From NCBI RefSeq assembly GCF_000718985.1, contig NZ_JODL01000005.1, positions 248,001 to 312,000 on the forward strand: DNA of 64,000 nucleotides, given 5' to 3'. Origin of the DNA: Streptomyces megasporus. Its GTDB lineage: Bacteria; Actinomycetota; Actinomycetes; Streptomycetales; Streptomycetaceae. The notes under the pieces are model-generated. The model searched no databases. It saw only the letters and a program-made list of their open reading frames with translations, and was not told where the DNA came from. The translations under genes were made by a program, and so were the position numbers. Positions 9,595 through 18,568 of this stretch are shown piece by piece (the first letter of the stretch is position 1; each line of letters begins with the position of its first letter).

Positions 9595-10884
9595 TCAGGC
9601 GCTCTTCTCGCGCGGGCCCTGGCCCGTCTCGCCGCGGGAGCGGGGCACCAGGGTGGGGTTGACGTTGGAGTGGACGACGTCGGCGGTGATCACCACACGG
9701 GCCACGTCCTTGCGGGAGGGCACCTCGTACATCACCGACATCAGCACCTCCTCCATGATCGCGCGCAGCCCGCGGGCGCCGGTGCCGCGCAGGATCGCCT
9801 GGTCGGCGATGGCCTCCAGCGCCGGACGGTCGAAGTCCAGCTCCACCCCGTCGAGCTCGAAGAGTCGCTGGTACTGCTTGACCAGCGCGTTGCGCGGCTC
9901 GACCAGGATCTTCAGCAGGGCCTCGCGGTCGAGGTTGTGGACGGAGGTGATCACCGGCAGACGGCCGATGAACTCCGGGATCATGCCGAACTTCACCAGG
10001 TCCTCGGGCATGACGTCCTCGAACTGGTTGCTCGCCTCGATCTCGCGCTTGGAGCGGATCGTGGCGCCGAAGCCGATGCCCTTGGCGCCCGCTCTCGCCT
10101 CGATGATCTTCTCCAGACCGGCGAAGGCGCCGCCCACGATGAACAGCACGTTCGTGGTGTCGATCTGGATGAACTCCTGGTGCGGGTGCTTCCGTCCGCC
10201 CTGCGGCGGGACGGAGGCCGTGGTGCCCTCCAGGATCTTCAGCAGCGCCTGCTGCACGCCCTCGCCCGAGACGTCCCGAGTGATGGAGGGGTTCTCGCTC
10301 TTGCGGGCGACCTTGTCGATCTCGTCGATGTAGATGATCCCCGTCTCCGCCTTCTTCACGTCGTAGTCGGCGGCCTGGATCAGCTTCAACAGGATGTTCT
10401 CGACGTCCTCGCCCACGTACCCGGCCTCGGTCAGGGCGGTGGCGTCGGCGATGGCGAAGGGGACGTTCAGCATCCGGGCGAGGGTCTGCGCCAGCAGGGT
10501 CTTGCCGGAGCCGGTGGGACCCAGCAGCAGGATGTTGGACTTGGCCAGCTCGATGCCGTCGTCCCGACCCTGCGGGCCGCCGTTCTCACCGGCCTGCACC
10601 CGCTTGTAGTGGTTGTAGACGGCGACGGAGAGCGCCTTCTTCGCGGCCTCCTGGCCGACGACGTAGCCCTCCAGGAACTCGTAGATCTCGCGCGGCTTGG
10701 GCAGCTCGTCCCAGCGCATCTCGGAGGTGTCGGCGAGTTCCTCTTCGATGATCTCGTTGCAGAGGTCGATGCACTCGTCGCAGATGTAGACGCCCGGCCC
10801 CGCGATGAGCTTCTTCACCTGCTTCTGGCTCTTGCCGCAGAACGAGCACTTGAGCAGATCGCCGCCGTCACCGATGCGTGCCAC
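9595..10884 (-). CDS. clpX: ATP-dependent Clp protease ATP-binding subunit ClpX
   Basis: ClpX is the AAA+ unfoldase that feeds proteins to ClpP. The 429-residue product has the N-terminal C4 zinc-binding domain (CSFCGKSQ and CDECIDLC), Walker A GPTGSGKT, Walker [10 protein letters not shown], and the IGF loop (KGIGFGA) that docks on ClpP. I chose the GTG at 10884 ([16 protein letters not shown]), which has GGAG about ten bases upstream and matches the start conserved in Streptomyces; an upstream ATG at 10923 would add 13 residues. It lies downstream of clpP1P2 but a hairpin separates them, so it probably has its own promoter. Confidence 0.96.
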   Translation of the reverse strand: MARIGDGGDLLKCSFCGKSQKQVKKLIAGPGVYICDECIDLCNEIIEEELADTSEMRWDELPKPREIYEFLEGYVVGQEAAKKALSVAVYNHYKRVQAGENGGPQGRDDGIELAKSNILLLGPTGSGKTLLAQTLARMLNVPFAIADATALTEAGYVGEDVENILLKLIQAADYDVKKAETGIIYIDEIDKVARKSENPSITRDVSGEGVQQALLKILEGTTASVPPQGGRKHPHQEFIQIDTTNVLFIVGGAFAGLEKIIEARAGAKGIGFGATIRSKREIEASNQFEDVMPEDLVKFGMIPEFIGRLPVITSVHNLDREALLKILVEPRNALVKQYQRLFELDGVELDFDRPALEAIADQAILRGTGARGLRAIMEEVLMSVMYEVPSRKDVARVVITADVVHSNVNPTLVPRSRGETGQGPREKSA

Positions 10885-11006
10885 GAGGTGCTTCTCCTTC
10901 GCCTGGGATCCGTCGAGTTCCACGAACCCGGGTGCTTGCTCTGGGCCTTGGCGGGGGCGGCCCCCGGACCCCCTATGACGGTACCTTGCCCGGCCCCCTG
11001 AATGGG

Positions 11007-11037
11007 CCCCCCTCGGACCGACTCGACCCGAGGGGGG
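11007..11037 (-). terminator. clpP1-clpP2 operon terminator
   Basis: A 10-base stem (CCCCCCTCGG / CCGAGGGGGG) with an 11-base loop lies about 38 bases past the clpP2 stop, ahead of clpX. Confidence 0.7.
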
Positions 11038-11074
11038 TGGAAATGTTCAAGGGAATCCGGCGATTTCGGCGGGG

Positions 11075-11761
11075 TTATCCGAGTCCGACCGAGGTCTTGC
11101 GGGTGGAGATGATCTGGTCGATCAGTCCGTACTCCAGCGACTCCTCGGCGGTGAGGATCTTGTCCCGCTCGATGTCCTGGCTGATCTGCTCGATCGGCTT
11201 GTTGGAGTGCTTGGCGAGCATCTCCTCCAACTGCGTCCGCATCCGCTGCACCTCGTTGGCCGCGATCTCCAGGTCGGAGACCTGACCGCGACCGGTCTCG
11301 GTGTAGGGCTGGTGGATCAGCACCCTGGCGTTGGGCAGCGCCATCCGCTTGCCGGGCGTGCCGGCGGCGAGCAGCACGGCCGCGGCCGAGGCCGCCTGGC
11401 CCATGCAGACCGTCTGGATGTCCGGCTTGACGAACTGCATCGTGTCGTAGATGGCCGTCAGCGCCGTGAAGGAGCCACCAGGCGAGTTGATGTAGACCGA
11501 GATGTCGCGGTCGGGGTCCATCGACTCCAGGCACAGCAACTGCGCCATGACGTCGTTGGCCGAGGCATCGTCGATCTGCACGCCGAGGAAGATCACGCGC
11601 TCCTCGAAGAGCTTCGCGTACGGATCGTACTCGCGCACGCCCTGCGAGGTGCGCTCCACGAAGCGCGGAACGACGTACCGGGACTCGGCCGACGGCCCGT
11701 CGTAGCGGGCCTCGAGCCGGTCGTAAATCCCGGCACCGGGAAAGGTGTGCTGACTGTTCAT
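11075..11761 (-). CDS. clpP2: ATP-dependent Clp protease proteolytic subunit ClpP2
   Basis: This is the second subunit of the heteromeric ClpP1P2 peptidase. The nucleophilic serine lies in [14 protein letters not shown], the histidine in [11 protein letters not shown] and the aspartate in [13 protein letters not shown] chose the ATG at 11761 ([15 protein letters not shown]), giving 228 residues; the frame is open further upstream but only as a low-complexity shadow across the intergenic region. It follows clpP1 by 62 bases in the same direction, as in other Streptomyces, where the pair is induced by ClgR. Confidence 0.95.
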   Translation of the reverse strand: MNSQHTFPGAGIYDRLEARYDGPSAESRYVVPRFVERTSQGVREYDPYAKLFEERVIFLGVQIDDASANDVMAQLLCLESMDPDRDISVYINSPGGSFTALTAIYDTMQFVKPDIQTVCMGQAASAAAVLLAAGTPGKRMALPNARVLIHQPYTETGRGQVSDLEIAANEVQRMRTQLEEMLAKHSNKPIEQISQDIERDKILTAEESLEYGLIDQIISTRKTSVGLG

Positions 11762-11823
11762 GGGCTGTGCACCGTCCTGGTGAGGTGAGCTGGCTGCGGT
11801 CGTGGGCTGCGGAACGTCCGGGC

Positions 11824-12438
11824 TCACGCGCCCGTGCCGCCACCGCCCGGAAGCTGCGCGGCGGAACCGTAGACCTCGTCGATCAGGCCGTACTCCTTGG
11901 CTTCCTCGGCGGTGAACCAGCGGTCGCGGTCGGCGTCGCGGTTCCACTGCTCCTCGGTCTGGCCGGTGTGCAGCGCGGACAGGCGCGCCATCTTCCGCTT
12001 GGTGCGCAGCAGCCGCTCGGAGTGGATCTTGATGTCGGAGGCCGATCCCGCCAGGCCCGCGGAGGGCTGGTGGATGAGGATCTCGGCGTTCGGCAGCGCG
12101 AAGCGCTTGCCCGGGGTGCCCGCGCTGAGCAGGAACTGGCCCATGGACGCGGCCAGGCCCATCGCGATGGTCACCACGTCGTTCTTGATGTACTGCATGG
12201 TGTCGTAGATCGCCATGCCGGCCGTGATCGAACCACCCGGACTGTTGATGTAGAGGTAGATGTCCTTGTCCGGGTCAGCGGCCAGAAGGAGCAGCTGAGC
12301 AGTGATCCGGTTGGCGATGTCGTCGTCGACCGGCTGTCCGAGGAAGATGATCCGCTCGTTGAGCAGTCGGTTGTAGACCTGGTCGCCGAGGCCACCGATG
12401 GTCGGCTCGGTGGCGGCGTAGGGCATCGGAAGCTTCAC
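11824..12438 (-). CDS. clpP1: ATP-dependent Clp protease proteolytic subunit ClpP1
   Basis: First subunit of the ClpP1P2 peptidase, 204 residues. The catalytic serine lies in [14 protein letters not shown], histidine in [12 protein letters not shown], and aspartate in [13 protein letters not shown]. The N-terminus [16 protein letters not shown] could also begin at the second methionine. The handle region reads [19 protein letters not shown], somewhat different from the HTGQTxEQ(I/V) usually seen but intact. It is the first gene of clpP1P2, with a ClgR-type site about 115 bases upstream. Confidence 0.95.
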   Translation of the reverse strand: MKLPMPYAATEPTIGGLGDQVYNRLLNERIIFLGQPVDDDIANRITAQLLLLAADPDKDIYLYINSPGGSITAGMAIYDTMQYIKNDVVTIAMGLAASMGQFLLSAGTPGKRFALPNAEILIHQPSAGLAGSASDIKIHSERLLRTKRKMARLSALHTGQTEEQWNRDADRDRWFTAEEAKEYGLIDEVYGSAAQLPGGGGTGA

Positions 12439-12550
12439 GTGTCCACCTGCTCGTGTAACGGACGGCTCGTCTCTCCAGGGCCGTCTCTGAGTCTTCGTGT
12501 ACTTGGACCCTAACGCGCGGGTCCGACTGCGCCATCCCGGTCCGAGAACT

Positions 12551-12564
12551 GTTCGCTGTGAGCG
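12551..12564 (-). promoter_or_regulatory. Probable ClgR activator site upstream of clpP1
   Basis: The sequence GTTCGC-TGTGA-GCG matches the published ClgR operator pattern GTTCGC-N5-GCG exactly. Reading toward clpP1, a -10 hexamer TAGGGT lies at 12512-12507 with no good -35, so transcription would start near 12500 and the ClgR box would sit at about -50 to -64. That is the position expected of an activator compensating for a poor -35. Confidence 0.7.
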
Positions 12565-12608
12565 CAGGGAGCGTTCCCGCAGGTGAGGTCGGCGTGTTCC
12601 GCCGTACG

Positions 12609-12648
12609 CGAACGGGCCCGCACGCGGTGTCGCGCACGGGCCCGTTCG
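12609..12648 (-). terminator. tig terminator
   Basis: A perfect 12-base stem (CGAACGGGCCCG / CGGGCCCGTTCG) with a 16-base GC-rich loop lies 35 bases past the tig stop. Confidence 0.8.
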
Positions 12649-12682
12649 TCGGACGTCTCGGGCGGGCGGGGTGCCCCGGGGC

Positions 12683-14104
12683 TCAGCCCTCGGACTTCTC
12701 CTCGCCCTGCGCCTTCTCCTCGGACTCCTTGGCGGGCTCCTCGGTGGACTCGGCGGAGGCCTCGACGGTCTCGCCGCCCTCGGCCTCGTCCTCCTCGTCC
12801 TCCAGGTTGACGACCTCGCCGTTGCTGTCGGTGACCTTGGCGGCGTCGACGACGAGCGCGAGGGCCTTGCCGCGGGCGACCTCGCCGACGAGCATCGGCA
12901 CCTGACCGCCCTCGACGATGGCCTGGGCGAACTGGTCCGGGCTCATGCCGGAGGACTGGGCACGGCGCACGAGGTGCTCGGTGAGCTCCTCCTGGTTGAC
13001 GTTCAGCTTCTCCTTGTTGACGAGCTCGTCCAGGATGAACTGGGTCCGGATGCCCTTCTCGGCCTGCTCCTTGAGCTCGGCCTCGAACTCCTCCTCGGAC
13101 TTGTCCTGCATCCGCAGGTAGGCCGCGAGGTCCATGCCCAGTTGCGGAAGCTGGTGGTTGACCAGGTTGTGCTTGCGGGTGTTGATCTCGTCCTGGAGGA
13201 GCTTCTCCGGGATCGGGACCTCGACCAGGGAGATCAGCGCGTCGAGCACCTTCTCCTGGGCCTGGGTGGCCTGGTCGTACTTCTTCATCTGCTCCAGGCG
13301 CTTGCGGGTGTCGGCCCGCAGCTCCTCGATGGTGTCGAACTCGCTGGCCATCTGGGCGAAGTCGTCGTCCAGCTCGGGGAGTTCGCGGGCGGAGACGGAG
13401 GTGACGTCCACCTTCACCTCGGCCTCGCGACCGGCGGCGGAGCCGCCCTTGAGCTCGGAGGTGAAGGTCGCGGAGCCGCCGGCCTCCAGGCCGGTGACGG
13501 CCTCGTCGATGCCGTCCAGCAGCTCACCGGAGCCGATGACGTAGTCGATGCCCTTGGCGACGCCGTCCTCCAGGACCTCGCCGTCGACCTTGGCCTCCAG
13601 GTCGACCTTGACGACGTCGCCCTCGGCGGCGGCGCGCTCGACGACGGTGGTGGAGGCGAAGCGCTCCCGCAACTGCCGGACCGACTCCTCCACGTCCTCG
13701 TCGGTGACCTCGACGGCGTCGACGGTGACCTCGATGCCCGAGTAGTCCGGGATCTCGATCGTGGGACGGACGTCCACCTCGGCGGTGAAGGCGAGGAGCT
13801 CGTTGTCCTTCAGCTCGGTGATGTCGACCTCGGGCTGCCCCAACGGGTTGAGCTCGCCCTCGTTGACGGCCTCCTGGTAGAGCTTCGGGAGCGCGTCGTT
13901 GACCGCCTCCTCGAGGACCGCACCGCGGCCGAAGCGCTGGTCGATCACCCGGGCGGGGACCTTGCCCTTACGGAAGCCGGGCACCGTGACCTGCTGGTTG
14001 ATCTTCTTGTACGCCGCGTCGAGGCTGGGCTTCAGCTCCTCGAAGGGCACCTCGACAGTGAGCCGAACCCGGGTGGGGTTCAAGGTCTCCACGGCGCTCT
14101 TCAC
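12683..14104 (-). CDS. tig: Trigger factor (ribosome-associated chaperone, prolyl isomerase)
   Basis: It binds nascent chains at the ribosomal exit tunnel. The 473-residue product has the N-terminal ribosome-binding domain with its signature loop ([19 protein letters not shown], near residue 41; the known motif is GFRxGxxP), an FKBP-type isomerase domain ([17 protein letters not shown] through [14 protein letters not shown], about 160-245) and the helical C-terminal domain. The last 40 residues are highly acidic ([15 protein letters not shown]), a usual actinobacterial feature. It is transcribed alone between a tRNA gene and the clp operon. Confidence 0.96.
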   Translation of the reverse strand: MKSAVETLNPTRVRLTVEVPFEELKPSLDAAYKKINQQVTVPGFRKGKVPARVIDQRFGRGAVLEEAVNDALPKLYQEAVNEGELNPLGQPEVDITELKDNELLAFTAEVDVRPTIEIPDYSGIEVTVDAVEVTDEDVEESVRQLRERFASTTVVERAAAEGDVVKVDLEAKVDGEVLEDGVAKGIDYVIGSGELLDGIDEAVTGLEAGGSATFTSELKGGSAAGREAEVKVDVTSVSARELPELDDDFAQMASEFDTIEELRADTRKRLEQMKKYDQATQAQEKVLDALISLVEVPIPEKLLQDEINTRKHNLVNHQLPQLGMDLAAYLRMQDKSEEEFEAELKEQAEKGIRTQFILDELVNKEKLNVNQEELTEHLVRRAQSSGMSPDQFAQAIVEGGQVPMLVGEVARGKALALVVDAAKVTDSNGEVVNLEDEEDEAEGGETVEASAESTEEPAKESEEKAQGEEKSEG

Positions 14105-14201
14105 GGTCGGTCTCCTTGGGGCTGACTGCTTGGGAACTTCTTACTTCTCGAGGCGCCCCGTACGCAGACACGACACAGGCAGGCGCGTCTTTCATAGTAC
14201 G

Positions 14202-14278
14202 TGGTCGGGGTGGCCGGATTCGAACCGACGACCTTCCGCTCCCAAAGCGGACGCGCTACCAAGCTGCGCCACACCCCG
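14202..14278 (-). tRNA. tRNA-Pro (anticodon TGG)
   Basis: Reading the minus strand from 14278, the sequence folds into a full cloverleaf: acceptor CGGGGTG pairing with CACCCCG, D arm GCGCAGCTTGGTAGCGC, anticodon stem and loop TCCGCTTTGGGAGCGGA with TGG as the anticodon, and T loop GTTCGAATC. The discriminator A and an encoded CCA end follow at 14205-14202. Confidence 0.95.
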
Positions 14279-14380
14279 TCCGTGCGACACGTAGCGTACA
14301 TGCCGTACGATGCGGAGCGTGCCGCACGTGGTGCGCGACCGGGAGGCTATGATCTGCCTGTCCGTGATCCACGTGACTCC

Positions 14381-14454
14381 GCGGGCGTAGCTCAATGGTA
14401 GAGCCCCAGTCTTCCAAACTGGCTACGCGGGTTCGATTCCCGTCGCCCGCTCCA
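14381..14454 (+). tRNA. tRNA-Gly (anticodon TCC)
   Basis: A cloverleaf starts with acceptor GCGGGCG pairing with CGCCCGC, D arm GCTCAATGGTAGAGC, anticodon stem and loop CCAGTCTTCCAAACTGG with TCC as the anticodon, and T loop GTTCGATTC. The discriminator is T and CCA is encoded at 14452-14454. It is divergent from the tRNA-Pro gene and followed at once by a strong hairpin. Confidence 0.95.
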
Positions 14455-14460
14455 CGGTGG

Positions 14461-14490
14461 ACGGCCCGGCTCCTTCGGGAGCCGGGCCGT
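14461..14490. terminator. tRNA-Gly terminator, also serving the 14499 gene
   Basis: A perfect 13-base stem (ACGGCCCGGCTCC / GGAGCCGGGCCGT) capped by a TTCG tetraloop starts six bases after the tRNA end and lies just past the stop of the convergent small gene, so it should work in both directions. Confidence 0.9.
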
Positions 14491-14498
14491 CGTCGTGT

Positions 14499-14693
14499 TC
14501 AGAAACTGATCTGGTTGATCGACTCGGCGAGCGAGTTGAGGAAGCGGTTTATCGCCGGGGCCATGCCGGTGGAGGCGAGGAAGAAACCGAAGAGGATCGC
14601 GACGAGCGCGGGCCCCGCCTTCAGGGAGCCACCGCGAATGAGGACGATCATGATGACCGCCAAGAGCAGCACCACTGACAGTGAAATGGCCAC
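14499..14693 (-). CDS. Small two-helix membrane protein
   Basis: A 64-residue protein with two hydrophobic helices (LSVVLLLAVIMIVLI, about 4-18, and AGPALVAILFGFFLAS, about 26-41) and an amphipathic tail (INRFLNSLAESINQI). Such a gene beside tig and a tRNA-Gly gene is conserved in Streptomyces, but I know of no assigned function. Third-position GC bias and the helix pattern support it as real. Confidence 0.8.
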   Translation of the reverse strand: MAISLSVVLLLAVIMIVLIRGGSLKAGPALVAILFGFFLASTGMAPAINRFLNSLAESINQISF

Positions 14694-15254
14694 AACTGAT
14701 CACACCCTCGGTCGCAACGCCTCTGCGCCGGCCGTGCCGGCCCGGGAACCCTCCGCCGCGTCCCCGCAGCGCACCATCGTGCCACCAACTACCGCGTGAA
14801 TGGAGGCCGTCGGCGGATCGGCGGAGGTCGGGCGTGTCTCCGCGACGGGTCCGCGCGGCGCCGACGGAGCCGGGCGTCGGGGTGGCCGACCGCGACGGGG
14901 ACGGCCCCGGACCGTGGCGGCCCGGAAGGGAAAACACCCGGTCGGTGCCGTCTACAGAGATCCTCCACCCGATCCCGTCACACTCTTCACCGATAACTCA
15001 CCCCGGTGAATTCGATGACCCTGTGGCATGAATCACCCGGAAAACAAATCGCTCGAAAGACAACGCAGTCGTTGATGGACATGTACTGCCATAACGTATA
15101 TCGACTGACAGGCAAAGTTCTCATCGCGGACAATTCATCCCCTTGGCCGTCCACGGCCGGATCTCCCCTCACCGACCTGGAATAATTCATCCATCGGGGG
15201 TAGGCGGATCATCGAAAATTTACCCGCGGACGGCTTTCCACTAAGGTGCGGCAG
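14694..15254. other. Intergenic region with an AT-rich segment before the acyltransferase gene
   Basis: About 560 bases without a convincing gene. The first 300 bases have normal high GC. From about 15000 to 15245 the sequence is clearly richer in A and T than its surroundings and probably holds the acyltransferase promoter, but I cannot point to a good -35/-10 pair. The upstream part must hold the promoter of the small gene at 14499. Confidence 0.5.
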
Positions 15255-16496
15255 ATGTTCCACGCTGGCTACGAGCGCTCCCCGCTTCCCCCGGCTCGAC
15301 CCGACACAGGTGAACGGCCGGACGCCCCCGCTCCGGACACCCCGCCGGTCGGTCCGGGAGACAGAACCGGGAGACCTCCCCGGCCCGGCGGGTCGAAACA
15401 GCGGGACGCGTTCTTCGACAACGCCAAGTACCTGGCGATGGTCCTGGTCGTCGTGGGACACGCCTGGGGCCTGATGCTCTCCGACTCGCGGGCCGTGAAC
15501 GCGGCCTACAACTTCGTGTACGCCTTCCACATGCCGGCGTTCATCGTCATCTCCGGCTACTTCTCCCGCAGCTTCGACATGCGCCCGGACCGGCTGCGGC
15601 GGCTGGTGACCGGCGTGGTCGTCCCGTACGTGGTCTTCGAGACCGCCTACACCCTGATCATCAAGCGCCGGGTGGAGGGCGAGCCCGACTACCCCATCAG
15701 CCTGCTCGACCCCTGGTACCTGACCTGGTTCCTGGTGGCGCTGTTCGTGTGGCGGCTGACGACCCCGCTGTGGAAGATCGTGCGCCGGCCGGTGCCGCTG
15801 GCCCTGGGGATCTCCCTCCTGGCTTCCGTCTCCCCCGACATCGGCGACGACCTGGACCTCCAGCGGGTGCTGCAGTTCCTGCCGTTCTTCGTCATCGGGC
15901 TCTGCCTCCGTCCCGAGCACTTCGAACTCGTGCGGCGGCGCGGGGCGCGGCTGCCGGCCGTCCTGGTCATGGCGGCGGCGTTGGTGTTCGCCTACTGGGC
16001 CGCGCCGAGGATGAACTTCGAGTGGTTCTACCACCGCGACAGCGGCCAGGAGCTGGGAGTGCCCTGGTGGGTGAGCATCCTGATGAACCTGGCGCTGTTC
16101 GGGTGCTCGCTGCTGCTGACCGCCTGCTTCTTCGCCCTGGTCCCCCGGCGCCACATGTGGTTCACCGCGCTGGGCGCCGGGACCCTGTACGGCTACCTGC
16201 TGCACGGCTTCCTCATCCGGTGGGCCCGGGCCGAGGAGGTCATGGACACCCACGCCTGGCTCACCGAGCCGCTGGGCATCGTCATGGTGACGGTCGTCGC
16301 CGCGGTCGTGGGCACGGTGCTGTGCACCGAGCCGGTGCGGCGGGTGTTCCGGGTCGTGATGGAGCCCAAGATGGCGTGGCTGTTCCGGACGGACGCCACC
16401 GAGGCCGCCCGCGAGCGCGCCGCCGCGGGAGGCGGCTCGGGAGGCGGCTCGGACGCCGGCGCCCCGGAGGCCAAGACGCCCGCCGCCTCCCGCTGA
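15255..16496 (+). CDS. Acyltransferase family 3 integral membrane protein
   Basis: A 413-residue protein with a Pro-rich cytoplasmic N-terminus (about 45 residues) and about ten transmembrane helices. RDAFFDNAKYLAMVLVVVGH is the family opening with the conserved histidine; AFHMPAFIVISGYFSR follows. Such enzymes transfer acyl groups to extracytoplasmic carbohydrates or other acceptors; the substrate here is unknown. AAGG lies eight bases before the ATG at 15255; a GTG at 15246 would lack a ribosome binding site. The C-terminus is Gly/Ala/Ser-rich. The downstream endonuclease V gene is convergent, with only 22 bases between. Confidence 0.85.
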   Translation: MFHAGYERSPLPPARPDTGERPDAPAPDTPPVGPGDRTGRPPRPGGSKQRDAFFDNAKYLAMVLVVVGHAWGLMLSDSRAVNAAYNFVYAFHMPAFIVISGYFSRSFDMRPDRLRRLVTGVVVPYVVFETAYTLIIKRRVEGEPDYPISLLDPWYLTWFLVALFVWRLTTPLWKIVRRPVPLALGISLLASVSPDIGDDLDLQRVLQFLPFFVIGLCLRPEHFELVRRRGARLPAVLVMAAALVFAYWAAPRMNFEWFYHRDSGQELGVPWWVSILMNLALFGCSLLLTACFFALVPRRHMWFTALGAGTLYGYLLHGFLIRWARAEEVMDTHAWLTEPLGIVMVTVVAAVVGTVLCTEPVRRVFRVVMEPKMAWLFRTDATEAARERAAAGGGSGGGSDAGAPEAKTPAASR

Positions 16497-16518
16497 CCGT
16501 CTGCGGGCCTTGGAGGGC

Positions 16519-17253
16519 CTACCGTTCCGCGGCGCCGTACGGTTTCCGCCGCCCGGCCCTGAGTTCTCTCAGGACCCTGCGGCCGAGGCCGTCGGCGCCG
16601 CGCGTCGTCTCCGGGAGACGGTGACGCGGCGCAAGGCGCAGGGTGTGGGCGCAGGCGTGGTCCAGGCCGATGCCGTGGCCGGCCGAGACGAACACCGGCT
16701 TGACGCCGGACCGGGTGCGCAGCGCCCGGCCCACCACTTCCGGCGGGTCCGTCCGCCGGTCCAGCAGCGGCGAGGAGTCGCCGCGCAGCGGCCCCGGCTC
16801 GACGTGGTCGAAGACGAAGGGGGACTTGGCGACCCCGAAGCACGGCAGTCCGGTGAGCACGCCCAGGTGCACCGCCAGTCCGGCGCGCCGGGGGTGGGCG
16901 TGGCCGTAGCCGTCGCAGACCACCAGCTCCGGCGGGGTGCGCAGCCTCTCCAGCACCGCCAGCACCCCGGGCAACTCGCGGAAGGCGAGCAGTCCGGGAA
17001 CGTACGGGAAGCGGCTTCGGCCGGTGTGGACGGCTTCCTCCAGGACCTCCAGGGTGTCGGCGTCCAGCACCACGGCCGCCGCGACCAGCAGGTCGCTCTC
17101 CTCGTCGTAGGCGACGTCGACCCCGGCGATCCGACGCACCTCCCCCGGCGCCGGGCCCGGTCCGATCGGGTCCGCCGCCGCGCGGATCCGCTCCTGTTCG
17201 GCCACCGCCTCCGCCTCGGTGGCGGGCCACCGTCCGGCCGGCTCCGCTCCCAC
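16519..17253 (-). CDS. nfi: Endonuclease V (deoxyinosine 3'-endonuclease)
   Basis: It nicks DNA near deaminated adenine (inosine). The 244-residue protein carries the three family motifs: the first metal-binding aspartate in RIAGVDVAYDEES, the wedge motif FPYVPGLLAFRELPG with the catalytic glutamate, and VVCDGYGHAHPRRAGLA with the next aspartate. The GTG at 17253 (VGAEPAGRW) has a strong GGGGAGGGGG ribosome binding region just upstream. The frame remains open far upstream only as a shadow of the phosphatase gene. It follows that gene by 47 bases in the same direction and may be co-transcribed. Confidence 0.92.
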   Translation of the reverse strand: MGAEPAGRWPATEAEAVAEQERIRAAADPIGPGPAPGEVRRIAGVDVAYDEESDLLVAAAVVLDADTLEVLEEAVHTGRSRFPYVPGLLAFRELPGVLAVLERLRTPPELVVCDGYGHAHPRRAGLAVHLGVLTGLPCFGVAKSPFVFDHVEPGPLRGDSSPLLDRRTDPPEVVGRALRTRSGVKPVFVSAGHGIGLDHACAHTLRLAPRHRLPETTRGADGLGRRVLRELRAGRRKPYGAAER

Positions 17254-17300
17254 GGCCCCCTCCCCTCTCTCCCCGTCGACCCCGGTGTCGGTTCTCGGTG

Positions 17301-18455
17301 TCAGTCCCGGCGTATCAGCAGCAGGGCCCGGTCGTCGTTGACGTCGCGGGCGACGGCCTCGATCAGGTGCCACGCGGCCCCCTCGAAACCGGTGACGACG
17401 TAGCGGTCGGCCTCGCCCGTCAGTCTGTCGATGCCCTCCGACAGTTCGCGCTCGGCCGTCTCCACCAGCCCGTCCGTGAAGAGCATCAGCACGTCGCCGG
17501 GGCGCAGGCTGCCCTTGACCGCGTCGAACTGGGCGCCGTCGTAGACGCCCAGCAGGGGCCCCTCCCCGGCCTTCTCCTCCCAGCGACCGCTGCCCGCGTG
17601 GAGTTGGAGGGCGGGGACGTGTCCGGCCGAGAACAGCTCGTAGTCGCCGCTGTCGAGGTCCAGGACGAGATGGACGGAGGTGGCGAAGCCCTCCTGCCAG
17701 TCCTGGCGCAGCAGGTAGGCGTTGGCGGCCGGGAGGAAGGCGTGCGGGGGCAGGGAGCCCAGCAGCCCGCCGAACGCCCCGGACAGCAGCAGCGCGCGGG
17801 AGCCGGCGTCCATGCCCTTGCCGGAGACGTCGGTGAGGACGACCTCCAGGACGCGGCGGTCGGGTCCGCTGCGGGTCGCGACGACGAAGTCGCCGGAGAA
17901 GTACTGGCCGCCCGCCGGGCGCAGGGCCATCTCGCGGTGCCAGCCCTTGGGCAGCCTCGGCAGCTTGCTCTGGACGCGGATGCGCTCGCGCAGGTCGAAG
18001 AGCATGGTGCCGCCACGCCGCCAGGGCACGCCGACCCGGCTGCGGAACTGGGCTATCAGCAGCCCGGAGAGGCCCACCGAGCCGACCACCAGGATGGTGC
18101 CGGGCGTGACCCGTCCCGGCCCGGCGGTGTACGGGCCGAGCACCGTGGCCTCCACGATCAGCGCGCCGGCCGCGGTCGCGTAGAGGATCAACAGGTTGGC
18201 GGGACGCAGCAGCAGCCCTCCCGCGACGATCGGCAGCACCAGGCTCTCCGGCGCGAACCACAGGGGCTCGGCGAGCGTGGCGTAGGTGAGGGCGGGGACG
18301 GCCGCCATCAGCGCGACGAAGGCGATCCAGTCGGAGCCGTCGCCGCGGAAGTAGTCGACGGCGGACCGGCGCAGGGCGGTGCGGACCCGGTGCATGGCCT
18401 TGCGGGCCTTGGACCACCGGGTCGTTGGAGGGGCCTTGCCCGTACGACCTGCCAT
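17301..18455 (-). CDS. Membrane-bound PP2C/SpoIIE-type serine phosphatase
   Basis: A 384-residue protein with three to four N-terminal hydrophobic helices (about 40-145) and a C-terminal PPM/SpoIIE phosphatase domain. Motifs seen are GGQYFSGDFVVA, VLTDVSGKGMDAGSRALLL, SAGHVPALQLHAG and DVLMLFTDGLVE. In Streptomyces this class dephosphorylates anti-anti-sigma factors in stress or developmental control; the partner here is not visible. The ATG at 18455 has AAGG nine bases upstream. It is divergent from the broken acetyltransferase gene. Confidence 0.9.
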   Translation of the reverse strand: MAGRTGKAPPTTRWSKARKAMHRVRTALRRSAVDYFRGDGSDWIAFVALMAAVPALTYATLAEPLWFAPESLVLPIVAGGLLLRPANLLILYATAAGALIVEATVLGPYTAGPGRVTPGTILVVGSVGLSGLLIAQFRSRVGVPWRRGGTMLFDLRERIRVQSKLPRLPKGWHREMALRPAGGQYFSGDFVVATRSGPDRRVLEVVLTDVSGKGMDAGSRALLLSGAFGGLLGSLPPHAFLPAANAYLLRQDWQEGFATSVHLVLDLDSGDYELFSAGHVPALQLHAGSGRWEEKAGEGPLLGVYDGAQFDAVKGSLRPGDVLMLFTDGLVETAERELSEGIDRLTGEADRYVVTGFEGAAWHLIEAVARDVNDDRALLLIRRD

Positions 18456-18568
18456 AACCCGGACCTTATCCACCCGTTCGGGGGCGCGTCGATTCCCGAT
18501 TCGGGGGGAGGGAAACCCTGTTCGATATTCCGTCGCCCCCGCTGCGTTTGCTTGGTAGGGATGGCCTC

